Below, piece by piece: positions 28,190 to 36,497 of a DNA stretch of 64,000 bases. The DNA lies in contig NZ_AP025170.1 in the NCBI RefSeq assembly GCF_003402535.2, positions 558,001 to 622,000 on the forward strand. Direction: 5' to 3'. Positions within the stretch are counted from its first letter, which is position 1; each line of letters begins with the position of its first letter. Under the pieces are notes generated by a model that was given only the letters and a program-made list of their open reading frames with translations, was not told where the DNA came from and searched no databases. The position numbers and the translations under genes were made by a program. This DNA comes from Cupriavidus sp. P-10 (GTDB lineage Bacteria; Pseudomonadota; Gammaproteobacteria; Burkholderiales; Burkholderiaceae).

Positions 28190-29701
28190 TTACTGCTGCT
28201 GCTGCTGGCGGCGCGGGCCTTCCGCACTGGGCGCGCTGGCGCCGCCTTCGCGATGGCGGCGATGCTCGCCTGCCACGCCAGATGCGCCAGCCGCTGCCGC
28301 AGCGCTGGCGTCGCCATGCGCACCGCTGGCGCCACCCCCGCCGGCGCCATCGCGGTTGCGCCGGCCGCGCCCACGCGGCTGGCTCGCCGGCACCGTGGCC
28401 GCGGCGCGCGCGGCCGGGTCGACCGTCTCGACCGTCATGCCTTCCTTGAGCCGGTCGGCGCCATCCACCACCACGCGCTGGCCGGGCTCCAGGCCCTTGA
28501 GGACCGCATTGCGGCTGCCGTCGCCGGGCCCGAGGGTGACGACCTGCACCTTGACCTTGTTGGCGTCGTCCACGGTGTAGACGAACGTACCCTGCTGGCC
28601 GCGCTGGATCGCCGCCACCGGGATCACGGTGGCGTCCTTGAGCGTGTCGACGCGCGTGCGCACGTTGACGAACTGGTTCGGGAACAGCATGCCGTCTTCA
28701 TTGGGGAAGACCGCCTTGAGCTTGACCGTGCCGGTGGTGGTGTCGATCTGGTTGTCGGTGGTCAGCAGCGTGCCTTCGCCCAGCTGGTTGCGCACCTGGC
28801 GGTCCCAGGCCTGCACCGGCAGCTTTTCGCCGGCATTGAGCTTCCTCAGCACCGACGGCAGGTTGTCCTCGGGGATGGTGTACATCACGGCGATCGGCTG
28901 GATCTGCGTGATCAGCGCGATGCCGTTGGTGTCGCTGGTGTTGACGATGTTGCCCGGATCGACCTGGCGCAGGCCGATGCGGCCCGACACCGGCGCCACG
29001 ATCCTGGTGTAGCCCAGCTGCAGGCGCGAGTTGGCGACGTTGCCCTGATCGGTCTTGACCACGCCCTCGTACTGGCGCACCAGCGCGTCCTGGGTATCGA
29101 CCTGCTGCTTGGAGATCGAATCCTGGCCCAGCAGGGTGCGGTAGCGCTGCTGGTCCAGCTTCGCGTTCTGCAGCAGCGCCTGGTCGCGCGCCAGCTGGCC
29201 CACGGCCTGGTCCAGCGCGGCCTGGAACGGGCGCGGGTCGATCTCGGCCAGCACGTCGCCGGCCTTGACCATCTGGCCTTCCTTGAACAGCACCTTCAGC
29301 AGCGGGCCGGAAACCTGCGCGCGCACGGTCACGTTCGAAACCGGGGTCACGTTGCCCAGTCCGTTCAGGACCACGTCCATGTCGCGCTGGGCCACCGTGG
29401 CGACCACCACCGGCGAGCGCGGCATGCCGGCGCGTCCGCCGGGGCCACCAGGGCCACCAGGGCCACCGGGACCGCCAGGACCTCCTGCACCAGGCCCGCT
29501 GGCGCCGCCCGGGCCGCCTGCGGTGCCTTTGGGCGCGTCGCCGCGGTGGGCATACCAGTACCAGCCGCCCCCGGCCAGCAGCAGCACCAGCAGCCCGGCA
29601 TACAGCCGGCGCCGGTTCCTGCGGGGCGGGGTACCGCCGGGCGGCAGGGGCGGACGGGAAGACGGGGAGGGGTTAGGTTGGCCTTGTTCGGGGTTGGACA
29701 T
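28190..29701 (-). CDS. mdtA: RND periplasmic adaptor (membrane-fusion protein), MdtA-like
   Basis: A 503-residue adaptor linking the RND pump to its outer-membrane channel. A single N-terminal membrane anchor is at about residues 33-50 (YAGLLVLLLAGGGWYWY), followed by a Gly-Pro tract, then the HlyD-like lipoyl/hairpin core (SGPLLKVLFKEGQMVKAGD) and beta-barrel. The ATG at 29701 follows AGGA by 9 bases and gives a cytoplasmic Pro-rich head; a longer open frame upstream has no support. Odd parts are the collagen-like GGP repeats at residues 63-89 and a Gly/Ala/Arg-rich tail ending in QQQQQ. First gene of the efflux operon. Confidence 0.94.
   Translation of the reverse strand: MSNPEQGQPNPSPSSRPPLPPGGTPPRRNRRRLYAGLLVLLLAGGGWYWYAHRGDAPKGTAGGPGGASGPGAGGPGGPGGPGGPGGPGGRAGMPRSPVVVATVAQRDMDVVLNGLGNVTPVSNVTVRAQVSGPLLKVLFKEGQMVKAGDVLAEIDPRPFQAALDQAVGQLARDQALLQNAKLDQQRYRTLLGQDSISKQQVDTQDALVRQYEGVVKTDQGNVANSRLQLGYTRIVAPVSGRIGLRQVDPGNIVNTSDTNGIALITQIQPIAVMYTIPEDNLPSVLRKLNAGEKLPVQAWDRQVRNQLGEGTLLTTDNQIDTTTGTVKLKAVFPNEDGMLFPNQFVNVRTRVDTLKDATVIPVAAIQRGQQGTFVYTVDDANKVKVQVVTLGPGDGSRNAVLKGLEPGQRVVVDGADRLKEGMTVETVDPAARAAATVPASQPRGRGRRNRDGAGGGGASGAHGDASAAAAAGASGVAGEHRRHREGGASAPSAEGPRRQQQQQ
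29435..29513 (-). repeat. GGP-encoding low-complexity tandem repeat in mdtA
   Basis: Near-perfect 9-bp units (GGTGGCCCT-like on the coding strand) encode residues 63-89, GGPGGASGPG then repeated GGP. It is a candidate site of length variation between strains. Confidence 0.8.
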
Positions 29702-29937
29702 GTCCGCAATCCTGGGAACGGCGCGCCCGGCGCGCCGTGGTGTTCTGCTGGCAAGTGACGATGCAGCAGTATGCCGCAACGCAATGGGCACCGGCCGGCC
29801 GTGGGGGCAACGCACCCAAAGGCCGCCGGCGTGCCGGCGAGTGCCGTGCAGCGCGCATGGGACGGCGCCGACGGCAAGTCATGCGGCAAGGATAATGTGC
29901 GGGCGCGGACGCCCGTATTTCGGCGCCCGGCGCTTTT

Positions 29938-29952
29938 ATTACAGAGGATTAC
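29938..29952. promoter_or_regulatory. Direct repeat resembling an OmpR/CpxR-family site
   Basis: On the minus strand GTAAT-CCTCT-GTAAT, two 5-mers with a 10-bp period, resembles the CpxR consensus GTAAA-N5-GTAAA. It lies in the 334-bp gap between divergent mdtA and the response-regulator gene. In E. coli mdtABC is activated by BaeR and CpxR. Binding by the adjacent regulator is inference. Confidence 0.5.
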
Positions 29953-30035
29953 CAGCGCCCCAGGTGTAACCTCCAGAAACAAAACCGCCCGGCCGATCCG
30001 GCATGTGCGCCGCCCGGGCTGACTATCATGTGCCT

Positions 30036-30779
30036 ATGCGAACGAACCAGCCTACCCAGATCCTCGTCGTCGACGACGATCCCGAACTTCGCGACCTGCT
30101 GCGCGAGTATCTGACCCAGCAGGGCTTTGCCGTCTCGGTACTGCACGACGGCGACGGCCTGCAGGCGCGCCTGGAGCGCGAACGGCCCGCGCTGATCGTG
30201 CTCGACCTGATGATGCCCAAGGTCGACGGCCTGACCGCGCTGCGCAACCTGCGCGCCAAGAACGACGACATCCCGGTGATCCTGCTCACCGCCCGCAGCG
30301 ACGAGATCGACCGCATCGTCGGCCTGGAGATCGGCGCCGACGACTATCTCGGCAAGCCCTTCTCGCCGCGCGAGCTGCTGGCGCGCATCAACGCGGTGCT
30401 GCGCCGCAAGCTGGCCCGCCCGGCCGCGGCGCCCGAGGACCGCGAATCGGTCGCCTTCGGCCCGTTCCGCGTCAATTTCCGCCAGCGCACGCTGACCCGC
30501 GCCGGCCAGACGCTGTCGATCAGCGACACCGAATTCGCGCTGCTCAAGCTGCTGCTGATGCATCCGCTCGAAGTGCTGTCGCGCGAGCGCATCGTCGAGC
30601 TGATGTACGGCAGCGCCAGCGGCATCAGCGACCGCGGCATCGACGTGCAGATCTGGCGCCTGCGCCGGCTGCTGGATGAAGACGCGCAGCGGCCACGCTA
30701 TATCCAGACCGTGCGCGGCCGCGGCTACACCTTCGTGCCCGACGAAGCGGAAGAAATTCCCGCCGAGCTTTCCGACTAA
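30036..30779 (+). CDS. OmpR-family response regulator next to the efflux operon
   Basis: A 247-residue regulator. Receiver domain residues 8-122: acidic triad VVDDDPE, phospho-acceptor aspartate 57 in LIVLDLMMP, threonine 85 and lysine 107 (GKPFSPREL). The C-terminal winged helix has LSISDTEFALLKLLLMHP and RGIDVQIWRLRRLL, typical of OmpR/RstA. The ATG at 30036 gives a short start (MRTNQPTQILVVDD). The cognate kinase follows after 66 bp, and the MdtABC-type operon is divergent, so control of that pump, as BaeSR does in E. coli, is the best guess. Confidence 0.95.
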   Translation: MRTNQPTQILVVDDDPELRDLLREYLTQQGFAVSVLHDGDGLQARLERERPALIVLDLMMPKVDGLTALRNLRAKNDDIPVILLTARSDEIDRIVGLEIGADDYLGKPFSPRELLARINAVLRRKLARPAAAPEDRESVAFGPFRVNFRQRTLTRAGQTLSISDTEFALLKLLLMHPLEVLSRERIVELMYGSASGISDRGIDVQIWRLRRLLDEDAQRPRYIQTVRGRGYTFVPDEAEEIPAELSD

Positions 30780-30845
30780 AGCCCGCGGCGGCCGGCCGTT
30801 TTATCGTTTGACGTGCCGCCGCGTGCCACCCGAGCCTGCTTCCCG

Positions 30846-32114
30846 ATGAAGTTGCGACGTATCGACACCCTGTTCGGCCGCATTGCCTTGCTGATCGCGG
30901 CCGTGCTCGTGATCAGCCACTTCTCGTGGCTGGCCATCCTGCGCATGGACCGGCGCCAGCAGCAGGTCGACTATTCCGTGGAGCAGATGCTGTTCCAGCT
31001 CGACAGCATCGAGCGCGCGCTCGATGCGCGCCCGCCGGCGAAGCTGCCCAGCCTGGTGGAGACCGCCGATACCGCCAGCGCCGACGAGCACGCCACCGCG
31101 CCCAAGGGCGGCCGCTCGCGCCGCCTGGTCGAACAGTTCATCTCGCGGTTGCCGCAGGGTACGGAGATCCGGCTGGAAGACGAGACCACGCCGCGCATCT
31201 GGATCAAGCTGCCCAGCCGCGACGACTGGATCGCCATGCCGATCCTCTGGGTCCACAATCCGCCGCCCGATAACCGCCTGGTGCCGGGCGTGATGCTGGT
31301 GGTGGGCGTGGCGATCATATTCGCGCTGCTGATCGCCTGGCAACTGCAGCGCCCTGTCCGGGACATGGCCAACGCCGCCGAGCTGCTGTCGCGGCAGCGC
31401 GAGGTGCCGCCTTTGCGCGAACGCGGGCCGCGTGAGCTAAGGCAGTTGATCGAGCGCTTCAACCGTATGGTGGCTGACCTGGCGCGCATCGATCAGGAGC
31501 GCAATACGATGCTGGCGGGCATCGCGCATGACCTGAAGACGCCGCTGGCGCGGCTGCGGCTGCGCGCGGAGATGATGTCCGACCCCAAGGCCGCGGCGGG
31601 GGTCACGCGTGATGTGGATTCGATGCAGGCGATCGTTGAGCAGTTCTTGAGCTTCGCGCAGACCAGCGAGTCGACGGCACGGCCGGTGCCGGTGGACCGG
31701 CGGGTCAACGAACTGGCGGCTTCGCTTGCCGAGCAGGAACGGCAGGTAGTGTTGTCGCTGGGTGCGGGGGACGGGTTCCGCATGATTGCCACGCAGCTGG
31801 ACCGGATCATTGGCAACCTGGTTGACAATGCCTATGCCTATGGCAAGCCGCCTGTTTGCATCGCCACGACGCGTACGGCTGACGGTTACGTGCTGGTGGT
31901 CGAAGACCAGGGGGCCGGGATTCCTGAAGAGGACAAGGAGCGCGTCACATTGCCGTTCGTGCGGCTCGATCCCGCTCGGGGCGGCAATGCGCATTCCGGG
32001 TTGGGGCTGGCGATCGTGGATCGGCTGGTGCGGCAGGCTGGGGGGAAGCTCAATCTGGTCAATGCCGACGGGGGTGGGTTCAGGGTTGAGATGGTTTTTG
32101 GGGTGGTGGCTTGA
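30846..32114 (+). CDS. Sensor histidine kinase, partner of the OmpR-type regulator
   Basis: A 422-residue membrane kinase. TM1 is at about residues 11-31, a periplasmic sensor of some 110 residues follows, TM2 (VMLVVGVAIIFALLIAW) is near 149-166, then HAMP. The phosphorylated histidine is H228 in AGIAHDLKTPLARLRL; the N-box is IIGNLVDNAYAYG, and G boxes are VEDQGAGIPEED and GLGLAIVDRLVRQAGG. The architecture matches EnvZ/RstB-type sensors. The ATG at 30846 lies at the start of the cytoplasmic MKLRRIDTLFGR. The last third of the gene uses more G- and T-ending codons than its surroundings. The stimulus is unknown, perhaps drugs or envelope stress. Confidence 0.94.
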   Translation: MKLRRIDTLFGRIALLIAAVLVISHFSWLAILRMDRRQQQVDYSVEQMLFQLDSIERALDARPPAKLPSLVETADTASADEHATAPKGGRSRRLVEQFISRLPQGTEIRLEDETTPRIWIKLPSRDDWIAMPILWVHNPPPDNRLVPGVMLVVGVAIIFALLIAWQLQRPVRDMANAAELLSRQREVPPLRERGPRELRQLIERFNRMVADLARIDQERNTMLAGIAHDLKTPLARLRLRAEMMSDPKAAAGVTRDVDSMQAIVEQFLSFAQTSESTARPVPVDRRVNELAASLAEQERQVVLSLGAGDGFRMIATQLDRIIGNLVDNAYAYGKPPVCIATTRTADGYVLVVEDQGAGIPEEDKERVTLPFVRLDPARGGNAHSGLGLAIVDRLVRQAGGKLNLVNADGGGFRVEMVFGVVA

Positions 32115-32126
32115 TGGATGTGGCTC

Positions 32127-32605
32127 GGTCTCGCTGCGGCTTGGCATCTGGTAGCTATTTGATATGCCCGGTTCCGCCCTGAAGGGCGGGTAACTCTTTG
32201 TCCGAGCGACAAAGAGTCACCAGAAAGCGCGTTTATTGCCCTGGGCGGGCGGCCACTTTTATCGTAGTGTGCGAGGGCTTTCGTACGGGGCTCTCCTTCC
32301 TCGCAAAGCAAGACTGCCTGCCGCAGGGGTGCACCATGGTGGCAGGGATGGACATGCTGGTTGAACGAGCCCAGAGGGTTGGTGGACCCTGCTACCGGGG
32401 GCAACGCAGGAACGCCTACGGCTGCGCTGCGCGCCGGCAGCATCTCAGGTCAGGGGCCTTGGCACGGCACGCATCGCTGCGCTCGCTTGGCGCTATCGCC
32501 GAGTGACTCGCCCCTTCAGGGGCGAAACCCGGGCATATCAAATAGCTACCAGATGCCCGCCGCAGCGATAAAGAGAACGATAGAGAGAGCGAGAGAGCGA
32601 GACCC
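32127..32605. repeat. Inverted-repeat element of about 0.48 kb (MITE- or REP-like)
   Basis: A perfect 29-bp inverted repeat at 32143-32171 and 32529-32557 (core GGTAGCTATTTGATATGCCC) lies inside longer imperfect arms that reach about 32127-32187 and 32511-32605. The right arm carries a GA-rich insertion (32570-32600). Inside the left end is a second hairpin, ACTCTTTGTC-CGAGC-GACAAAGAGT (32193-32217). Short open frames in the interior look like translated repeat DNA, not genes. It fills the gap between the sensor kinase and the minus-strand Bug gene. A non-autonomous mobile element or large structured repeat are both possible; no transposase or clear target duplication is seen. Confidence 0.65.
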
Positions 32606-32606
32606 C

Positions 32607-33605
32607 TCAATCCTCCGCCACGAACCCCGTAGCCTCAACAATCGGCTTCCATGCAGCCCGCTCCACCTGGATCCTGCGCTTCGCCTCCTGCCCCGGGCGT
32701 GCCACGACCTCAAGCCCCAGCGCTTCCAGCTTGGCAGCCGTAGCAGCATTGCCCGACGCGGCAATAAACATTTTCTCAACCTTGGCGACCACGTCAGGCT
32801 GCGTGCCAGCCGGCACAAACACCCCATACCAGCTGGTCGCATAGTCATACTGGCTGAACCCCTGCTCCTTCATCGTCGGCACGTCAGGCAGCGCCTTGGC
32901 CCGCCGCGTGCCGCTGACGCCCAAAAACTGCAGCTTGCCGCCCTTGTAGAGCGGCATCATGCTCGCCACCGCATCCCAGCCGATCGACACGTTGCCGCTG
33001 ATCACGTCGACCAGCATCGGCGCCGCGCCACGGTAGGCGGCCGGCGTGATCGCGATGCCTGCCGCCTTGCCCAAAGCGACCGTGCCGAGGTGGCCGGCGC
33101 TGCCGATGGTCGCCAGGCCCAGGCTCGCGCCCGAAGGATTGCGCTTGGCCCACTCCAGGTATTCCTTCATGTTCCGGTAGGGCTGTTGCACCCCGGCGGC
33201 CACCACGGTCGGCACGTCGGTCAGCACCGCCGCCGGCACCAGGTCCTTGTCGGCGTCGTAACCCAGCTTCTTGTACGTCAGCGGAAAAATGGTGAACAGC
33301 GGCGATGGGCCGATAAACACGGTCTTGCCATCCGGCCTGGCGCGCTTCACATAGTCCAGCGCCAGCCGTGCCGACGCACCCGGCCGGTTCTCGACGACCA
33401 CCGTGCCGTGGCCGTCCTGGCGCAATTGCTCGGCGTACAGGCGGGCCAGGCTGTCGGCCGCGCCGCCGGGGGCGTAGCCGACGATGATATGCATCGGTTC
33501 GGCATCAGCCGCAAGGGCCGGGCCCGCGACGACGAGGGCGGCCGCGGCGGCCGCGGTGGTCAGTGCGGCCAGCAGGCCGCGTGCGAAACGGGAGTCAGCA
33601 GTCAT
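32607..33605 (-). CDS. Bug/TctC-family solute receptor, paired with an amidase
   Basis: A 332-residue periplasmic receptor. The signal peptide (LLAALTTAAAAAALVVAG) is cleaved near ALAADAEP; the mature protein has the Bug-family IIVGYAPGGAADSLARLYAE and VVVENRPGASARLALDYV. The ATG at 33605 gives this N-terminus directly. It starts 41 bp after the stop of an amidase on the same strand, so the two are probably co-expressed; the receptor might bind an amide, or the acid the amidase releases. No TctA/TctB genes are near. Confidence 0.93.
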   Translation of the reverse strand: MTADSRFARGLLAALTTAAAAAALVVAGPALAADAEPMHIIVGYAPGGAADSLARLYAEQLRQDGHGTVVVENRPGASARLALDYVKRARPDGKTVFIGPSPLFTIFPLTYKKLGYDADKDLVPAAVLTDVPTVVAAGVQQPYRNMKEYLEWAKRNPSGASLGLATIGSAGHLGTVALGKAAGIAITPAAYRGAAPMLVDVISGNVSIGWDAVASMMPLYKGGKLQFLGVSGTRRAKALPDVPTMKEQGFSQYDYATSWYGVFVPAGTQPDVVAKVEKMFIAASGNAATAAKLEALGLEVVARPGQEAKRRIQVERAAWKPIVEATGFVAED

Positions 33606-33646
33606 GGCAGTCAGGATCGATGGAAGTTGGCCGGGCAGGGCGGGGC

Positions 33647-35074
33647 TCACGGCAACGCGGGCCACCTGTTGCGAAAGTCGTGCGCGGCCTCGTACAGCGC
33701 CGCGGCACGCAGCAGGTCGGCATCGCGCCGGAACCGGCCGACCAGTTGCAGGCCGATCGGCAGGCCATCCTCGCCAAAGCCGCAAGGCAGGCTGATCGCC
33801 GGATGGCCGGTCATGTTGAACGGCATGGTCCACGGAAACCAGCACGCGCGCACATTGTCGTACTGCTGGCCGTCGATCTCGATCTGGCCGAACAGGTCCT
33901 GGTCGATCGGCAAGGCCGTGCGCGTGAGCGTGGGCATGGCCAGCAACTCGGCATCGGCCAGCAGGTCCTGCACGCGCAGGAACAGCTTCGAGCGCTCGAA
34001 CATGGCCTGCTGGTATTCCATGCCGGTGAAGTGCGCGGCCGATTCAACCTGCCGCACGAAGGTGGCGCTGAGCGCATCGCGGTGTTGCGCCACGATCGGC
34101 GCGAAGCGGGTGCGCCAGACCGTATGGTTGATCGCGCGCCAGATCGGCTCGACCTCAAAGCCTTCGCCCGAGAACGGCTCCAGCACCGCGCCAAGCTCAC
34201 GCAATCGCTCCAGGCTTGCCATGAACGCCGCGGCGACGTCAGCGGCCACCGTGCGGCCCGGCGGTGCCAGGCAATAGCGGATGCGCACGCCGCGCAGGTC
34301 GCCGTGCGGCTGCGCGGCGGCCACGTAGTCGGCGGCAGGCACGCCCAGCGACCAGGGATCGCACGCATGCTCTCCGGCCATCGCCTGCATCATCAGCGCG
34401 GTATCCATGACCGTGCGCGTGGTCGGCGTGACATAGGTCTGGTTGCCGAACAGGTCCTGCGCCTGGCTGTGCGGGATCACGCCCTGGCTCTGCTTGATGC
34501 CGACCACGCCGTTGCAGGCCGCCGGGATGCGCGTCGAGCCGCCGCCGTCGGTCGCCACCGCGAGCGGTGCAATGCCGCTCGCCACTGCCACCGCGGCGCC
34601 GCCGCTCGAGCCGCCGCTGGTGCGCTGCGCGTGCCAGGCATTGCGCGTGCGCCCGAACAGCGGCGAATCGGTCAGGCATTTGGAGCCGAACTCCGGCGTG
34701 GTGGTCTTGCCGACGAGGATCGCGCCATGCGCGCGCAGGCGGGCGACCGAGACCGCGTCTTCGACCGGCACGTTGTCGCGCATCGGCACTGCGCCAAAGG
34801 TCGTGCGCACGCCGCGCGTGTTGACGATGTCCTTGGCGGTGAAGGGGATGCCGTGCAGCGGACCCAGCGGCCGGCCAGCCATCACCTCCTGCTCGGCGGC
34901 GCGTGCGGCGGCCATGGCCTCGTCGGCGCATAGCGTGATGAAGCAGTTCAGCTCGGGCTGCAGCCTTGCGGCACGGGCCAGCACCGCTTCCATCAGCTCT
35001 ACCGGCGAGATGTCCTTGCGGCGGATGCGGGCCTGCAGTTCAGCGGCGGAAAGAAAGCAAAGCGCTTCGCTCAT
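33647..35074 (-). CDS. Amidase signature family hydrolase
   Basis: A 475-residue hydrolase of carbon-nitrogen bonds in amides. The Ser-cisSer-Lys triad is visible: K81 in GIPFTAKDI, S156 in TSGGSSGGAAVAVASG and S180 in TDGGGSTRIPAAC. Length and N-terminus (SAAELQARIRRKDISPVEL) resemble the GatA-like amidases that act on free amides; the gene is not beside gatB/gatC, so a role in tRNA amidation is unlikely. The neighbouring Bug receptor suggests uptake and hydrolysis of an external amide. The substrate is not predictable. Confidence 0.93.
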   Translation of the reverse strand: MSEALCFLSAAELQARIRRKDISPVELMEAVLARAARLQPELNCFITLCADEAMAAARAAEQEVMAGRPLGPLHGIPFTAKDIVNTRGVRTTFGAVPMRDNVPVEDAVSVARLRAHGAILVGKTTTPEFGSKCLTDSPLFGRTRNAWHAQRTSGGSSGGAAVAVASGIAPLAVATDGGGSTRIPAACNGVVGIKQSQGVIPHSQAQDLFGNQTYVTPTTRTVMDTALMMQAMAGEHACDPWSLGVPAADYVAAAQPHGDLRGVRIRYCLAPPGRTVAADVAAAFMASLERLRELGAVLEPFSGEGFEVEPIWRAINHTVWRTRFAPIVAQHRDALSATFVRQVESAAHFTGMEYQQAMFERSKLFLRVQDLLADAELLAMPTLTRTALPIDQDLFGQIEIDGQQYDNVRACWFPWTMPFNMTGHPAISLPCGFGEDGLPIGLQLVGRFRRDADLLRAAALYEAAHDFRNRWPALP

Positions 35075-35200
35075 CGGCGTGCGTCTCCTGGGACGGGCCG
35101 GTACGCGGCCGGCCGCGATGGGACGGGCGGGGAAGACCCGCCGGGGCAGGGCCCGGCGCGGGATCGCGCGGCGGGCGAGTGCGCTGGCAGTGTAACCCGC

Positions 35201-35818
35201 TCAGACCTTCTTTTTCTCGCCGATCCGGCTTTCCTTGCCGGCCAGCAGCTTGGCGATGTTCTGCCGGTGGCGCGCGATCAGCAGCACGCTGATCACGAAA
35301 ATGGCGCCGGTCATCGCGTCCACGCCATTCATCAGCACGTAGAAGAACGGCGCGAAGATCGCCGCCACAAGTGCTGCCAGCGACGAGTAGCGGAAGAAGA
35401 ACGCAATGATCAGCCAGGTGGCCAGCGTGCCCAGGCCCAGGATGGGATCGATCGCCAGCAGGATGCCCGCCGCGGTCGCTACGCCCTTGCCACCGGCAAA
35501 GCGGTGGTAGACCGGGAACAGGTGCCCCAGGAATACCGCCAGCGCCACCATGGCCAGGCCGGTCTCGGTCAGCCCGTAGGCCGGCCCGAAGCGCGCCGCC
35601 AGCCACACCGCCAGCCAGCCCTTGAGCGCATCGCCGATCAGCGTCAGGATCGCGGCCTTCTTGTTGCCGGTGCGCAGCACATTGGTCGCCCCCGGGTTGC
35701 CCGAGCCGTACGAATGCGGGTCCGGCAGCCCCATCAGCTTGCTGACGACAACAGCAAAGGAAATCGAGCCGATCAGGTAGGCGGCGAGGGCGAAAATCAG
35801 GTTAGGCAGGTTAGCCAT
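35201..35818 (-). CDS. plsY: Acyl-phosphate:glycerol-3-phosphate acyltransferase PlsY
   Basis: Inner-membrane enzyme that acylates glycerol 3-phosphate with acyl-phosphate from PlsX, the first step of phospholipid synthesis. The 205-residue polytopic protein has the three conserved cytoplasmic motifs: [36 protein letters not shown] and a final [17 protein letters not shown]. The ATG at 35818 gives [20 protein letters not shown], the usual first membrane helix. A highly charged KKKV tail ends the protein. Confidence 0.96.
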   Translation of the reverse strand: MANLPNLIFALAAYLIGSISFAVVVSKLMGLPDPHSYGSGNPGATNVLRTGNKKAAILTLIGDALKGWLAVWLAARFGPAYGLTETGLAMVALAVFLGHLFPVYHRFAGGKGVATAAGILLAIDPILGLGTLATWLIIAFFFRYSSLAALVAAIFAPFFYVLMNGVDAMTGAIFVISVLLIARHRQNIAKLLAGKESRIGEKKKV

Positions 35819-35959
35819 GTGCAGTGGGGTGTTTTCAAGCTGGCGGGATTGTAGCGCGGCGGCGCCTTCACCACGTCCGTGACTTCCCGGATTGGCAGGT
35901 GCGGCCGCCACGCGCGTGGCGCCGGGTGGCGGCTGCTGCGCACCCGAGGCGCCCGCGCC

Positions 35960-36451
35960 TCAGTCAGGCAGCGCGCACTCCACCGGCTTGGCATCGACCA
36001 GACCCGGCAGCAGTTTCGGGTCCAGGCTGACGAGGTAGCCGCGCCGGCCGCCGTTGATGTAGATGCGCTCCAGCTCCAGCACGGTGGCCTCCACATACAC
36101 CGGCATGCGCTTGCGCGTGCCGAACGGCGAGGTGCCGCCGACCATGTAGCCGCTGTGGCGCTGCGCCACGTCGGGCTTGCACGGCTGCACGCTCTTGCGC
36201 CCGGTCTGGCGCGCCAGGTTCTTGGTGGAGACCGAGCAGTCGCCGTGCATCAGCACCACCAGCGGCTGCGCGCGCTCGTCTTCCATGATCAGGGTCTTGA
36301 CCACGTCGTGCTCGGCCACGCCGAGCTGGCGCGCCGATTCCCCGGTGCCGCCGTGCTCGACGTATTCATAGGGGTGTTCGCCGAAGGCCACGCCTTGCTT
36401 GCGCAGGAACTGGGTGGCGGGGGTTTCGGAGACGTGCTTGTTCTTGCTCAT
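35960..36451 (-). CDS. ybaK: YbaK/EbsC-family Cys-tRNA(Pro) deacylase
   Basis: A 163-residue trans-editing protein that clears mischarged tRNA(Pro). The YbaK fold is marked by VVKTLIMEDERAQPLVVLMHG, with the active lysine in KTL, and by GGTSPFGTRKRMPVYVE. The ATG at 36451 gives the common start MSKNKHVSETPATQFL. It lies 46 bp downstream of xerD on the same strand and 141 bp before plsY. Deacylation of cysteinyl-tRNA is the role known for the E. coli protein; related INS-domain enzymes have other substrates. Confidence 0.93.
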   Translation of the reverse strand: MSKNKHVSETPATQFLRKQGVAFGEHPYEYVEHGGTGESARQLGVAEHDVVKTLIMEDERAQPLVVLMHGDCSVSTKNLARQTGRKSVQPCKPDVAQRHSGYMVGGTSPFGTRKRMPVYVEATVLELERIYINGGRRGYLVSLDPKLLPGLVDAKPVECALPD

Positions 36452-36497
36452 GTCTTGCTGATGGCGTGGATGCCGGTCTGGAAGGGCTCGGTATGGC

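Noticed and set aside
32198..32506. 102-codon open frame inside the inverted-repeat element
   Set aside because: Its residues are what repeat DNA yields when translated, there is no ribosome site, and the hairpin covers its start.
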